A DNA stretch of 64,000 nt from Eriocheir sinensis (Eukaryota; Arthropoda; Malacostraca; Decapoda; Varunidae): the NCBI RefSeq assembly GCF_024679095.1, contig NW_026111283.1, positions 372,001 to 436,000 of the forward strand, read 5' to 3'. Of this stretch, positions 1 to 22,202 are shown piece by piece (within the stretch, counting starts at the first letter, position 1; every line of letters starts with the position of its first letter). A program made the translations under genes and the position numbers. Under the pieces are notes generated by a model. It did no database searches. It was not told the DNA's origin and saw only the letters and a list, made by a program, of their open reading frames with translations.

Positions 1-426
1 TATGTATTTCGCATATATATTTCAATACAGATTTACCTTATTGTATGTGTATTTTGTATATTTATTTTAATACAAATTATTTTTTTCATGTGTATTTTGG
101 TATACATATTTTTATAAAAAATGCGTTATTTAATAAGTATTTTGCATCTTTATTTTCATACAAATTTACATTGTTTTATTAATATTCTGTGTATTTATTT
201 TGATACGATTTTACAATATTCTATTTGTGTTTTGTATATATTTTTTTATACATATTTACTTTATTTAATGTGTTTTTTTGTATATATTAAAACAAATTTA
301 CGTTATTTTATGCGTATCTGTTAAAATATTTTGATACAAATTTACATTATTTTATGTATTTTGTATATATATTTCAATACAAATTTAGTTTATTTTATGT
401 ATATTTTGTATATCTATTTTCATTCG
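1..426 (+). repeat. Satellite block 1 (+), cut by window edge
   Basis: About nine monomers with the T-rich strand on +. It holds the subtype marker aaaaaatgcgttattt near 116 and tgatacgatt at 201. It is a direct paralogue of roughly 10,455-10,889, and the similarity runs across the junction to about 530. It ends at a convergent switch shared with 10,889 and, inverted, with 38,301. Confidence 0.85.
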
Positions 427-440
427 TATCAAAATAAATA
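415..440 (+). repeat. Convergent junction class C1, copy 1
   Basis: A + block passes into a - block at tctattttcattcgtatcaa. The same joint recurs at 10,875-10,900 and, inverted, at 38,288-38,315. Confidence 0.8.
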
Positions 441-2803
441 AACAAAATAGCAATAAAATAATGTAAATTTGTATGAGAAAACATATATAAATACACATAA
501 AATAACGCAAATTTCTAAAAAAATATATGTACAAAAAAGCACATAAAATAAAGTAAATTTGCATAAAAATATATATACAAAACACACATTAAATAATGTA
601 AATGCGTACATAAAATAACCTAAATTTGTATAAAACTATATACAAAAATACACAAAAATATATATGCAAAAAACATAGAATAATGTAAAATTGTATCAAA
701 ATAAATACACCGAATATTAATAAAATAATGTAAATTTGTATGAAAATAAAGATGCAAAATTCCCATGAAATAGCGCATTTCCTATAAATATATATATACC
801 AAAATACACATAAAATATTTAAATTTGTATTGAAATAAATATACAAAATGCACATACAATAAGGTAAACTTCTTTTGAAAGAGATATGCAAAAATACATA
901 TAAAACAATGTAAATTTGTTTCAAAATATATATACGAATATACATAAAATAACGTAGATGTCTATAAAAATATATATACAAAATACACATAAAATTAAGT
1001 ATATACGTATAAAAAATGTAAACAAAATACACATAAAATAATGTAAATTCGAAACAAAATAAATAAACAAAATACCAATAAAAGAAAGTGTATTTGTATA
1101 AATATAAATGTACAAAATACACATACAAAATAAACAAAAAATAAGGTAAATTTGTAATGAAATATATGTACAAAATACTCATAAAATAATGTAAATTTAT
1201 ATGAAAATATATATACAAATACATATAAAATACCATGAATTTGTATAGAATTATATATTCAAAATAAATATTAAATAATGTAAATGCGTATAAAGATATA
1301 TGTAAAAAGTACATATAAAATAATGTAAATTCGTATCAATATAAATCAACAAAATACCAATAAAATAATATATATTTGAATGAAAATAGATTTACAAAAT
1401 ACACATAACATAACTAAAATTTGTATTGAAATATATACAAAAATACATAAAAATAATTTGAGTTTGTATGAAAATAGATATTCAAAATACACATAAAACT
1501 AGGTAAATTTATTTTGAAATATATATACAAAATACCCATAAAATATTGTAAATTTGTGTCAAAATATATAAACAAATACACATAGAATAACGTAAATTTG
1601 TATGAAAAATATATACAAAAAACACATAGAATAATGTCAAGTCGTATCAAAATGAATGAGCAGAATATCAATAAAATAACGTAAATTTGTATGATAATAA
1701 AGATGCAAAATACCCATAAAATAAAGCATATTTTTATAAAAATACATATACAAAAATATTGTATTAAAGTTAATATACAAAATGCATATACAATAAGGTA
1801 TATTTGTATTGAAAAAATATGCAAATTACACATAAAAGTGTAAATTTGTTTAAAAATCTATATACGAATACAAATAATATAACGTAGATTTCTATAGAAA
1901 TATATATACAAAATACACAAGAAATGATGTAAATACGTATAAAAATATATATACAAAATACACATTAAATAATTTAAATTCTCGTCAAAATGAATAAACA
2001 AAATATCAATAAAAGAATGTGTATTTGTATGAAAATAGATATACAAAATACTCATAAAATAGCCTAAGTTTGTATAAAACTATATACAAAAATACACAAA
2101 AATAATTTAAATTTGTATGAAAATAAATACCCAAAATACACATAAAATTAGGTAAATTTGTATTGAAATACATATACAAAATACACATAAAATAATGGAA
2201 ATTTGAATGAAAATATATAAACATATACACTTAAAATAACGTAAATTTGTATCAAATATATATACAAAATACTAATTATATAATGTAAATATGTATAAAA
2301 AAATATATACAAAACACAAATGGAATAATGTAAAATCGTATCAAAATAAATACACAGAATATTAATAAAATAATGTAAATTTGTATAAAAATAAAGATGC
2401 AAAATAGCTATAAAATAACGCATTTTTTATAAAAAAATATAAACCAAAATATACATAAAATATTAAAATTTGTATTAAAATAAATATAAAAATTGCACAC
2501 ACTGTAAGATAAAATTGTATTGAAATAGATATGCAAAATACATATAAAACAATGTAAATATGTTTCAAAATATATATACGAATACTCATAAAATAACGTT
2601 GATTTCTATAAAAATATATACAAAATACACATAAAATGAAGTAAATACGTATAAAAAAATGAATACAAAATACACATAAAAATCGTATCAAAATAAATAA
2701 ACAAAATACCAGTAAAAAAATGTGTATTTGTATAAATATAAATATACAAAATACACATAAAATATCATAAATTTGTATAAAACTATATGCAAAAATACAC
2801 AGA
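427..2803 (-). repeat. Satellite block 2 (-)
   Basis: About 53 monomers with the T-rich strand on -. The part from ~745 to ~2,140 is a direct paralogue of 44,460-45,880 (offset ~43.72 kb). The longest accidental open frame of the window (589-1314, minus strand, 241 codons) lies here and only mirrors the 15-codon monomer. The block ends at a divergent switch that I do not find elsewhere. Confidence 0.85.
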
Positions 2804-3759
2804 ACAAATACACATTCTTTTATTGGTATTTTGTTTATTTATTTTGTTTCGAATTTATATTATTTTTAAGTGTATTTTGTTTACATTTTTTTATACGTAT
2901 TTATCTAATTTTATGTGTATTTTGATTATATATTTTTATAGAAATCTACGTTATTTTATGTGTATTCGGATATATATTTTGAAACAAATTTACATTGTTT
3001 TATATGTATTTTTTCATATCTCTTTCAATAGAAGTTTACCTTATTGTATGTGCATTTTGTATATTTATTTCAATACAAATTTAAATATTTTATGTGTATT
3101 TTGGTATATATATTTTTATAAGAAATGCGCTATTTGATGGGAATTTTGCATCTTTATTTTCATACAAATCTACATTATTTTATTAATATTCGGTGTATTT
3201 ATTTTGATACGATTTTACATTATTCTATTTGTTTTTTGTATATATTTTTTTTATACATATTTACATTATTTAATGTGTATCTTGGATATATATTTCATAC
3301 AAATTTATTATCTATTATTTATTTTCATACAAATACACATTCTTTTCATGATATTTTGTTTATTTATTTTGACACGAATTTACATTACTTAATATGTATT
3401 TTATATATATATTTTTATACGTATTTACTTTATTTCATGTGTATTTTGTATACATATTTCTATAGAAATCTACGTTATTTTATGTGTATTCGTATATATA
3501 TTTTGAAACAAATTTACACTGTTTTATTTGTATTTTGCGTTTTTTTCAATACAAATTTACCTTATTGTATGTGTGCATTTTGTATATTAATTTTAATACA
3601 AATTTAATTATTCTATGTGTATTTTTGTATATGTATTTTAAAAAAAAAAAATGCTTTATCTTATGGGTATTTTGCATCTTTATTTTCATTCAAATTTAAA
3701 TTATTTTATTGATATTCTGTGTATTTATTTTGATACGATTTTACATTATTCTATGTATA
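2804..3759 (+). repeat. Satellite block 3 (+)
   Basis: About 21 monomers. It starts with the subtype acaaatacacattcttttat and includes aagaaatgcgctatttgatg near 3,119. It is an inverted paralogue of ~43,861-44,830 and ~22,431-23,400. A run of ten A lies near 3,641. It ends at a convergent switch shared with 22,430 and 43,860. Confidence 0.85.
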
Positions 3760-5300
<1,541 letters not shown>

Positions 5301-5315
<15 letters not shown>

Positions 5316-5341
5316 CTGTATGTTGCATATTTTTTCAATAC
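5301..5341 (+). repeat. Divergent junction core, copy 1
   Basis: A non-monomer core joins a - block to a + block. The usual motif is gagtaaacgtgtatgttgca; this copy has cctgtatg in place of cgtgtatg. Flanks on both sides match the other nine copies. Confidence 0.85.
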
Positions 5342-6384
5342 AAATTTACCTTATTATATACGCATTTTGTATATTAATTTTAGTACAAATTTAGTTATTC
5401 GATGTGTATTTTTGTATCTGTATTTTTATAAACATATGCTTTATTTTTTGGGTATTTTGCATCTTTATTTTCATACAAATTTACATTATTTTATTGATAT
5501 TCTGCTCATTCATTTTGATACGAATTGACATTATTCTATGTGTATTTTGTATATATTTTTCATACAAATTTACGTTATTTTATGTGTATTTGTTTATATA
5601 TTTTGACACAAATTTACAATATTTTATGGGTATTTTGTATATACATTTCAAAAGAAATTTACCTAGTTTTATGTGTATTTTGTATATCTATTTTCATACA
5701 AACTCAAATTATTTCTATGTATTTTTGTATATATTTTAATACAAATTTTAGTTATGTTATGTGTATTTTGTAAATTTATTTTCATTCAAATATATATTAT
5801 TTTATTGGTGTTTGTTGATTTATATTGATTCGAGTTTACATTATTTTATATGTACTTTGTATACATATATTTTATACGCTTTTACATTATTTAATATTTA
5901 TTTTGAATATATATTTTTATACAAATTCATGGTATTTTATGTGTATTTGTATATATATTTTCATATAAATTTACATTATTTTATGTGTATTTTGTACATA
6001 TATTTTTTTACAAATCTACCTTATTTTATGTTTATTTTGTATGTGTATTTTGTATATTTATATTTATCCAAATACACATTCTTTTATTGGTATTTTGTTT
6101 ATTTATTTTAATTCGAATTTACATTATTTTATGTGTATTTTGCATACATTTTTTTTACGAATTTACTTAATTTATGTGTATTTTGTATATATATTTTTAT
6201 AGAAATCTACGCTTTTTTATTTGTATTCGTATATATTTTGAAACAAATTTACATTGTTTTACATGTATTTTTGCATATCCCTTTCAATATAAATTTACCT
6301 AATTGTATGTGCATTTTGTATATTTATTTCAATGCAAATTTAAATATTTCATGTGTATTTTGGTATATATACTTTTCTAACATT
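5316..6384 (+). repeat. Satellite block 5 (+)
   Basis: About 24 monomers. A direct paralogue of 6,990-8,000, 28,590-29,480 and the start of 33,224-33,660. It is an inverted paralogue of parts of 16,450-17,500, 20,050-20,900, 41,500-42,400 and 46,200-47,150. The subtype with tcattcattttgatacgaat and the one with tttcaaaagaaatttaccta recur in all of them. Confidence 0.85.
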
Positions 6385-6405
6385 ACGAAAATTTGAATAA
6401 AAATA
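6362..6405 (+). repeat. Convergent junction class C3, copy 1
   Basis: Joint with tttctaacattacgaaaatt. The inverted copy is at 46,058-46,098. Confidence 0.75.
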
Positions 6406-6970
6406 TATACAAAAAAACAAAAAATTAATTTCAATTTGTATGAAAATAGATATACACAATACACATATAATTAGTTAAATTTGTATTTAAATACATGTAC
6501 AAAATACACATAAAATAATGTAAATTTGTATGAAATGAAAACAAATTCACATAAAATTCGCGTCAAAATAAATAAACAAAATATCAATAAAAGAATGTGT
6601 ATTTGTATAAATATAAATATACAAAATACACATAAAATAACGTAAATTTATATAAAACTATATACGAAAATACACAGAAGTAATTAAATTTGTATGAAAA
6701 TATATACAAAATACACACAAAATAAGCTAAATTTGAATTGAAATATATATACAAAATACATGAAATAAAGTAAATTTCTGTCAAAATATTTATACAAATA
6801 CATATATAATAACGTAAATTTGTATGAAAATATATAAACAAAATACACATTAAATAATGTAAATACGTATAAAAAAAATATGTACAAAATACACATATAA
6901 TCATGTAATTCGTATCAAAATAAATAAACAAAATACCAATAAAATAATATAAATTTGTATGAGTAAACGT
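6385..6970 (-). repeat. Satellite block 6 (-)
   Basis: About 13 monomers. The first ~160 bp are an inverted paralogue of 45,905-46,082, including the convergent switch. After about 6,546 the order jumps to monomers typical of the left arm of the divergent core, which suggests an internal deletion or recombination joint. It ends at the ten-copy core. Confidence 0.85.
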
Positions 6971-6994
6971 GTATGTTGCATATTTTTTCAATAC
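6954..6994 (+). repeat. Divergent junction core, copy 2
   Basis: Carries gagtaaacgtgtatgttgca in full at 6,961-6,980, with tttgtat before it and attttttcaatac after it. Confidence 0.85.
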
Positions 6995-8617
6995 AAATTT
7001 ACCTTATTATATACGCATTTTGTATATTAATTTTAATTCAAATTTAATTATTCGATGTATATTTTTGTGTCTGTATTTTTATAAGCATATGCTTTATTTT
7101 TTGGGTATTTTGCATCTTTATTTTCATACAAATTTACATTATTTTATTGATATTCTGCTCATTCATTTTGATACGAATTGACATTATTCTATGTGTATTT
7201 TGTATATATTTTTCATACAAATTTACGTTATTTTGTGTATTTGTTTATATATTTTGACACAAATTTACAATATTTTATGGGTATTTTGTATATACATTTC
7301 AAAAGAAATTTACCTAGTTTTATTTGTATTTTGTATATCTATTTTCATACAAACTCAAATTATTTCTATGTATTTTTGTATATATTTTAATAAAAAATTT
7401 AGTTATGTTATGTGTATTTTGTAAATTTATTTTCATTCAAATATATATTATTTTATTGGTGTTTTGTTGATTTATATATATACGAATTTACATTATTTTA
7501 TATGTACTTTGTATATATATTTTTATACGCTTTTACATTATTTAATATTTATTTTGAATATATGTTTTTATACAAATTCATGGTATTTTATGTTTATTTG
7601 TATATATATTTTCATATAAATTTACATTATTTTATGTGTATTTTGTACATATATTTTTTTACAAATCTACCTTATTTTATGTTTATTTTGTATGTGTATT
7701 TTGTATATTTATATTTATCCAAATACACAATCTTTTATTGGTATTTTGTTTATTTATTTTAATTCGAATTTACATTATTTTATGTGTATTTTGTATACAT
7801 TTTTTTATACGTATTTACTTAATTTTATGTGTATTTTGTATATATATTTTTATAGAAATCTACGTTTTTTTATTTTTGCATTCGTATATATATTTTGAAA
7901 CAAATTTACATTGTTTTATATGTATTTTTGCATATCTCTTTCAATACAAATTTACCTTATTGTATGTGCATTATGTATATTTATTTCAATGCAAATCTAA
8001 GTATTTTATGTGTATTTTGGTATATATATTTTTATAAGAAATGCGCTATTTTATGGGAATTTTGCATCTTTATTTTCATACAAATTTACATTATTTTATT
8101 AATATTCGGTGTATTTATTTTGATACGATGTTACATTAATCTATTTGTTTTTTGTATATACTTTTTTATACATATTTACATAATTTGATGTGTATCTTGC
8201 ATATATATTTTATACAAATTTATTATCTATTATCTATTTTCATACAAATACACATTCTTTTCATGATATTTTGTTTATTTATTTTGACATGAATTTACAT
8301 TATTTGATATGTATTTTGTATATATATTTTTATACGTATTTACATAATTTCATATGTATTTTGTATATATATTTCCATAGAAATCTACAAATACACATTC
8401 TTTTACTGGTATTTTGTTTATTTATTTTGATACGATTTTTATGTGTATTTTGTATTCATTTTTTTATACGTATTTACTTCATTTTATGTGAATGTTGTAT
8501 ATATTTTTATAGAAATCTACGTTATTTTATGTGTATTCGTATATATATTTTTAAACAAATTTACATTGTTTTTTAGGTATTTTTGAATATCTCTTTCAAT
8601 ACAAATTTACCTTACCA
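6971..8617 (+). repeat. Satellite block 7 (+)
   Basis: About 37 monomers. It is an inverted paralogue of 40,567-42,410 and a direct one of 5,316-6,384 in its first half. Near 8,388 a subtype carrying gaaatctac runs straight into aaatacacattcttttactg, which skips monomers present in paralogues. It ends at the convergent switch containing accttaccatatatacc. Confidence 0.85.
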
Positions 8618-8633
8618 TATATACCAAAATACA
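8605..8633 (+). repeat. Convergent junction class C4, copy 1
   Basis: Joint with accttaccatatataccaaa. Inverted copies lie at 13,120-13,148, 18,166-18,192 and 40,552-40,577. Confidence 0.8.
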
Positions 8634-10109
8634 CAAAAAAATTAAATTTGTATTAAAATAAATATATAAAAAACACATACAATAAGGTAAATTTGTAGTG
8701 AAATAGATATGCAAAATACATATAAAACAATGTAAATTTGTTTCAATATATATATACGAATACACATAAAATAACGTAGATTTCTATAAAAATATATATA
8801 CAAAATACATATAAAATGAAGTAAATACGTATAAAAAAAATTATACAAAATACACAAAATAATATAAATTCGCACCAAAATAAATATACAAAATACCAAT
8901 AAAAGAATGTGTATTTGTATAAATATAAATATACAAAATACACATAAAGTAACGCAAATTTATATAAAACTATATACAAAAATACACTGAAGTATTTTAA
9001 TTTGTATGAAAATAGATTTACAAAAAAAAGGTAAATTCGTTTCAAATTCAATAAACAAAATTCAGATAAAAGAACGTATATTTGTAGAAAAAATAAATAT
9101 ACAAAATACACATAAAATAACGAAAATTTGTATGAAAATATATAAAAAAATAAACAAAAATAATTTCAATTTGTATGAAAATAAATAAAATTAGGTTAAT
9201 TTGTATTGAAATACATATACAAAATACACATAAAATAATGTAAATTTGAAAGAAAATATATAAACAAATACACATATAATAAAGTAAATTTGTATGAAAT
9301 ATATGTATAAAATACACATTAAATAATGTAAATATGTATAAAAAAATATATACAAAACACAAATAGAATAATGTAAAATCGTATCAAAATATATACACAG
9401 AATATTAATAAAATAATGCAAATTTGTATGAAAATTAAGATGCAAAATACCTATAAAATAACGCATTTTTTATAAAATTATTGATACCAAAATGCACATA
9501 AAATATTTCAATTTGTATTAAAATAAATATACAAAATGCACATACAATAAGGTAAATTTGTATTGAAATAGATATGCATAATACATATAAAATAATGTAA
9601 ATTTGTTTCAAAATATATATACGAATACACATAAAATAACGTAGATTTCTATAAAAATACATATACAAAATACACATAAAATTAAGTAAATACATATAAA
9701 AAAATGTATACAAAATACACATAAAATAATGTAAATTCGTATAAATGTAAATAAACAATATACCAATAAAAGAATGTGTATTTGTATAAATATAAATATA
9801 CAAAATGCACATAAAGTAACGTAAATTTATATAAAACTATATACATAAAATAACACAAATTTCTATAAAAATATATGTACAAAATTGAACATGAAATAAA
9901 TTTGCATAAAAATATATATACAAAACACACATTAGATAATGTAAATGAGTATAAAAATATGTATAGAAAATACCTATGAAATAATCTAAATTCGTATCGA
10001 ATTAAATTAAGAAAATACCAGTAAAATAATGTAATTTTGAATGAAAATATATATACAAAATACACATAAAATAACCTAAATACAAATACAAATATACACA
10101 TAAAATATT
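8618..10109 (-). repeat. Satellite block 8 (-)
   Basis: About 33 monomers (1,492 bp). An inverted paralogue of block 39,072-40,566 (1,495 bp), bounded by the same two junction classes. Both share the unusual monomers with aacaaaattcagataaaaga (9,053) and aattaaattaagaaaatacc (10,001), or their complements. It ends at the divergent switch shared with 39,071. Confidence 0.85.
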
Positions 10110-10128
10110 GTATTTTGTATATACATTT
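10095..10128 (+). repeat. Divergent junction class D3, copy 1
   Basis: Joint with aaaatattgtattttgtata. The inverted copy is at 39,052-39,090. Confidence 0.75.
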
Positions 10129-10889
10129 CAATTCAAATTTAGCTTATTTTATCTGTATTTTGTATATCCATTTTCATACGAATTTAATTACTTCTGTGTA
10201 TTTTTGTATATAGTTTTATACAAATTTACGTTATTTTATGTGTATTTTGTATATTTATATATATACAAATACACATTCTTTTATTGGTATTTTGTTTATT
10301 TATTTTGATACGAATTTACATTATTTTATGTGTATTTTGTATACATTTTATTATACGTATTTACTTCATTTTATGTGTATTTTGTATATATACTTTTATA
10401 GAAATCTACGTTATTTTATGTGCATTCGTATATATATTTTAAAACAAATTTACATTGTTTTATATGTATTTTGCATATCTATTTCAATACAGATTTACGT
10501 TATTGTATGTGTATTTTGTATATTTATTTTAATACAAACTTATTTTTTCAAGTGTATTTTGGTATATATATTTAAAAAAAAAAAGCGTTATTTAATGGGT
10601 ATTTTGCATCTTTATTTTCATACAAATTTACATTGTTTTATTAATATTCTGTGTATTTATTTTGATACGATTTTACATTATTCTATTCGTTTTTTGTATA
10701 TATTTTTTTATACATATTTACATTATTTAATGTCTATTTTGTATATTTTAAAACAAATTTACGTTATTTTATGCGCATCTGTTAAAATATTTTGATACAA
10801 ATCTACATTATTTTATGTATTTTGTATATATATTTCAATACAAATTTAGTTTATTTTATGTATATTTTGTATTTCTATTTTCATTCGTA
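10110..10889 (+). repeat. Satellite block 9 (+)
   Basis: About 17 monomers (780 bp). An inverted paralogue of 38,302-39,071 (770 bp), and a direct paralogue of block 1 in its right half. It carries the ordered subtypes gaaatctacgtt, acattgttttatatg and ttattgtatgtg at ~10,400-10,520. Confidence 0.85.
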
Positions 10890-10900
10890 TCAAAATAAAT
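10875..10900 (+). repeat. Convergent junction class C1, copy 2
   Basis: Same joint as at 426, with ttctattttcattcgtatca. Confidence 0.8.
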
Positions 10901-11102
10901 AAACAAAATAGCAATACAATAATGTAAATTTGTATGAGAAAACATATACAAATACACATAAATTAACGCAAATTTCTAAAAAAATATATGTATTGTATAT
11001 ATATACAAAATACAAATAAAAAAACGTAAATTTATATAAAACTATATGCAAAAATACACAAAAGTAATTAAATTTGTGTGAAAATAGATATACAAAATAC
11101 AT
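10890..11102 (-). repeat. Short satellite block 10 (-)
   Basis: About five monomers. Similarity to the region right of 426 stops near 10,990, where tgtattgtatatatatac marks a joint to a different monomer. It ends inside a 14-bp-arm palindrome that is also present at 26,871-26,900. Confidence 0.8.
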
Positions 11103-11117
11103 GTGTATTTTGTATAT
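11088..11117. repeat. Palindromic divergent junction, copy 1
   Basis: Perfect 14-bp arms (atatacaaaataca and its complement) around a 2-nt centre, tg. The switch of satellite orientation falls at the centre. Confidence 0.85.
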
Positions 11118-12388
11118 TTATTTTCATACAAATTGAAATTATTTTTGTTTATTTTTTTATATATTTTCATACAAATTTTCGTTATTTTATGTGTATTTTG
11201 TATAATTATTTTTTCTACAAATATACGTTCTTTTATCTGAATTTTGTTTATTGAATTTGAAACGAATTTACCTTATTTTGTATATCTATTTTCATACAAA
11301 TTAAAATACTTCTCTGTATTTTTGTATATAGTTTTATATAAATTTACGTTATTTTATGTGTATTTTGTATATTTATATTAATACAAATACACATTCTTTT
11401 ATTGGTATTTTGTATATTTATTTTGATACGAATTTACATTATTTTATGTGTATTTTGTATACATTTTTTTATATGTATCTAATTCATTTTATGTATATTT
11501 TGTATATATATTTTTATAGAAATCTACGTTATTTTATGTGTATTCCTATATATATTTTGAAACAAATTTACATTGTTTTATATGTATTTTGCATATCTAT
11601 TTCAACACAAATTTACCTTATTGTATGGGTTTTTTATATATTTTAATTCAAATTTAATTTTTTTGTGTATTTTGGTATATATATTTTTAAAAATAAAAAA
11701 AATGCGTTATTTTATGGGTATTTTGCCTTTTTATTTTCATACAAATTTACATTATTTTATTAATATTCTGCGTATTTATTTTGATACGATTTTACATTAT
11801 TCTATTTGTGTTTTGTATATATTTTTTTATACAAATTTTACGTTATTTTAAGTGTATTCTGTATATGTATTTCAATACAAATTTACCTAATTTTATGTGT
11901 ATTTTGTATATTTATTTTCATACAAATTTAAAATATTTTTGTGTATTTTTGTATATAGTTTGATACAAATTTAGGTTATTTTATGTGTATTTTGTATATC
12001 TATTTTCATACAAATACACATTCTTTAAATGATATTTTGTTTATTTATTTTGACGCGAATTTACATTATTTAATGTGTATTTTGTATATATATTTTTATA
12101 CGTATTTACATCATTTCATGTGTATTTTGTATAGTTTTAAACAAATTTATATTATTTAATGTGTATTTTGTATATATATATTTATACAAATACACATTCT
12201 TTTATTGGTATTTTGTTTATTTATTTTGATACTAATTTACATTATTTTATGAGTATTTTGTATACATTTTTTATACGTATTTACTTAATTTTATGTGTAT
12301 TTTGTATATATATTTTTATAGAAATCTACCTTATTTCATGTGTATTCGTATATATATTTTGAAACAAATTTATATAGTTTATATGTAT
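11103..12388 (+). repeat. Satellite block 11 (+)
   Basis: About 29 monomers. The first part is a direct paralogue of 26,886-27,900. The part from ~11,580 is an inverted paralogue of 54,863-55,720. A short A-rich stretch sits just before the subtype atgcgttattttatgggtat near 11,701. It ends at a convergent switch shared with 54,862. Confidence 0.85.
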
Positions 12389-12404
12389 AACTAAATTTGC
12401 ATTA
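12370..12404 (-). repeat. Convergent junction class C5, copy 1
   Basis: Joint with agtttatatgtataactaaa, 70-100 bp from a divergent core. The mirror copy is at 54,848-54,882. Confidence 0.75.
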
Positions 12405-12470
12405 AAATTAATATACAAAATGCGTATATAATAAGGTAAATTTGTATTGAAAATATATGCAACATACACG
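12389..12470 (-). repeat. Two-monomer block 12 (-) between switches
   Basis: Only about two monomers, lying between a convergent switch and the ten-copy divergent core. Its mirror image is the equally tiny + block 54,786-54,862. This shows that the double switch was copied as a unit. Confidence 0.8.
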
Positions 12471-12487
12471 TTTACTCATACAAATTT
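12441..12487 (-). repeat. Divergent junction core, copy 3
   Basis: Reverse-oriented copy: tgcaacatacacgtttactc at 12,458-12,477, followed by atacaaattt. Confidence 0.85.
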
Positions 12488-13133
12488 ATATTATTTTATT
12501 GGTATTTTTTTATTTATTTTGATACGAATTACATGATTATATGTGTATTTTGTACATATTTTTTTATACGTATTTACATTATTTAATGTGTATTTTGTTT
12601 ATATATTTTCGTACAAATTTACGTTATTATATGTTTATTTGTATAAATATTTTGATACAAATCTACTTTATTTCATGTATTTTATATATGTATTTCAATT
12701 CAAATTTAGCTTATTTTGTGTGTATTTTGTATATATTTTCATACAAATTTAATTACTTCTGTGTAATTTTGAATATAGTTTTATATAAATTTACGTTATT
12801 TTATGTGTATTTTGTATATTTATATTTATACAAATACACATTCTTTTATTGATATTTTGTATATTTATTTTGTTGCTAATTTACATTATTTTATGTGTAT
12901 TTTGTATACATTTTTTTATACGTATTTACTTCATTTTGTGTATTTTGTATATATATTTTTATAGAAATCTACGTTATTATATGTGTATTCGTATATATAT
13001 TTTGAAACAAATTTACATTGTTTTATATGTATTTTGCATATCTATTTCAATACAAATTTACCTTATTGTATGTGTTTTTTATATATTTATTTTAATACAA
13101 ATTTAATTTTTTTATGTGTATTTTTTGTATATA
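12471..13133 (+). repeat. Satellite block 13 (+)
   Basis: About 15 monomers to the right of the divergent core. A close direct paralogue of 17,511-18,180, with similarity continuing across the right-hand convergent switch. It also resembles the left parts of 20,941-22,430, 42,411-43,860 and 47,151-47,630. Confidence 0.85.
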
Positions 13134-17510
<4,377 letters not shown>

Positions 17511-18180
17511 GTTTACTCATACAAATTTATATTATTTTATTCGTATTTTGTTTATTTATTTTGATACGAACTACATGATTATATGTGTATTTTGTACATA
17601 TTTTCTTATACGTATTTACATTATTTAATGTGTATTTTGTTTATATATTTTCATACAAATTTACGTTATTATATGTGTATTTCTATAAATATTTTGATAC
17701 AAATTTACTTTTTTTCATGTGTTTTGTATCTATATTTCAATTCAGATTTAGCTTATTTTATCTGTATTTTGTATATCTATTTTCATACGAATTTAATTAC
17801 TTCTGTGTATTTTTGTATATAGTTTTATATAAATTTACGTTATTTTATGTGTATTTTGTATATTTATATTTATACAGATATATATTCTTTTATTGGTATT
17901 TTGTTTTTTTATTTTGATACGAATTTACATTATTTTATGTGTATTTTGTATACATTTTTTTATACGTGTTTACTTCATTTTATGTGTATTTTGTATATAT
18001 ATTTTTATAGAAATCTACGTTATTTTATGTGTATTCGTATATATATTTTGAAACAAATTTACATTGTTTTATATGTATTTTGCATATCTATTTCAATACA
18101 AATTTACCTTATTGTATGCGTTTTATATATATTTATTTTAATACAAATTTAATTTTTTTATGTGTATTTTGGTATATATG
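17511..18180 (+). repeat. Satellite block 15 (+)
   Basis: About 15 monomers (670 bp). A close paralogue of block 12,471-13,133 (663 bp). Exact 45-bp spacing is clear at 18,053-18,143, where three different subtypes follow each other. It ends at the convergent switch with ggtatatatggtaaggtaaa. Confidence 0.85.

Positions 18181-18192
<12 letters not shown>
18166..18192 (-). repeat. Convergent junction class C4, copy 3
   Basis: Inverted copy with ggtatatatggtaaggtaaa. Confidence 0.8.
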
Positions 18193-20940
<2,748 letters not shown>

Positions 20941-22106
20941 ACTCATACAAATTTATATTATTTTATTGGTATTTTGTTTATTTATTTTGATACGAATTAC
21001 ATGATTATATGTGTATTTTGTACAAATTTTTTTATACGTATTTACATTATTTAATGTGTATTTTGTTTATATATTTTCATACAAATTTACGTTATTATAT
21101 GTGTATTTGTATAAATATTTTGATAGAAATTTACTTTATTTCATGTATTTTGTATATATATTTCAATTCAAATTTAGCTTATTTTGTGTGTATTTTGTAT
21201 ATATTTTCATACAAATTTAATTACTTCTGTGTATTTTTGTATATAGTTTTATATAAATTTACGTTATTTTATGTGTATTTTGTATATTTATATTTATTCA
21301 AATACACATTCTTTTATTGGTATTTTGTTTATTTATTTTGATACGAATTTACATTATTTTATGTTTTTTGTATACATTTTTATACGTATTTACTTCATTT
21401 TATGTGTATTTTGTATATATTTTATAGAAATCTACGTTATTTTATGTGTACTATATATATTTTGAAAGAAATTTACAATTTTTTTTATATGTATTTTGCA
21501 TATCTATTTCAATACAAATTTACCTTATCGTATTTGTATTTTGTATATTTATTTTAATACAAATTTAATTTTTTGATGTGTATTTTGGTAAATATATTTT
21601 TATATAAAAAATGCGTTATTTTATGGGTATTTTGCTTCTTTATTTTCATACAAATTTACTTTATTTTATTAATATTCTGTTTTTTTTTTTATACGATTTT
21701 ACATTATTCTATTTGTGTTTTGTACATATTTTTTATACAAATTTACGTTATTTTAAGTTTATTTTATGTATTCTCATTCAAATTTACATTATTTTATGTG
21801 TATTTGTGTCTGTATTTCATACAAATTTACCTAATTTTATGTGTATTTTGTATATTTATTTTCATACAAATTTAAAATATTTTGTGTATTTTGTATATAG
21901 TTTGATACAAATTTAGGTTATTTTATGTGTATTTTGTGTATCTATTTTCATAAAATACATTCTTTTATTGACATTTTGTTTATTTATTTTGACGCGAAAT
22001 TACATTATTTAATGTGTATTTTGTATATATATTTTATACGTATTTACATCATTTCATGTGTATTTTGTATAGTTTAAACAAAATTAAATTATTTAATGTG
22101 TATTTT

Positions 22107-22202
<96 letters not shown>

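Noticed and set aside
8605..8633. Convergent joints as terminal inverted repeats of a transposon
   Set aside because: There is no open frame for a transposase, no target-site duplication, and the joints flank satellite on both sides. Segmental duplication explains them.
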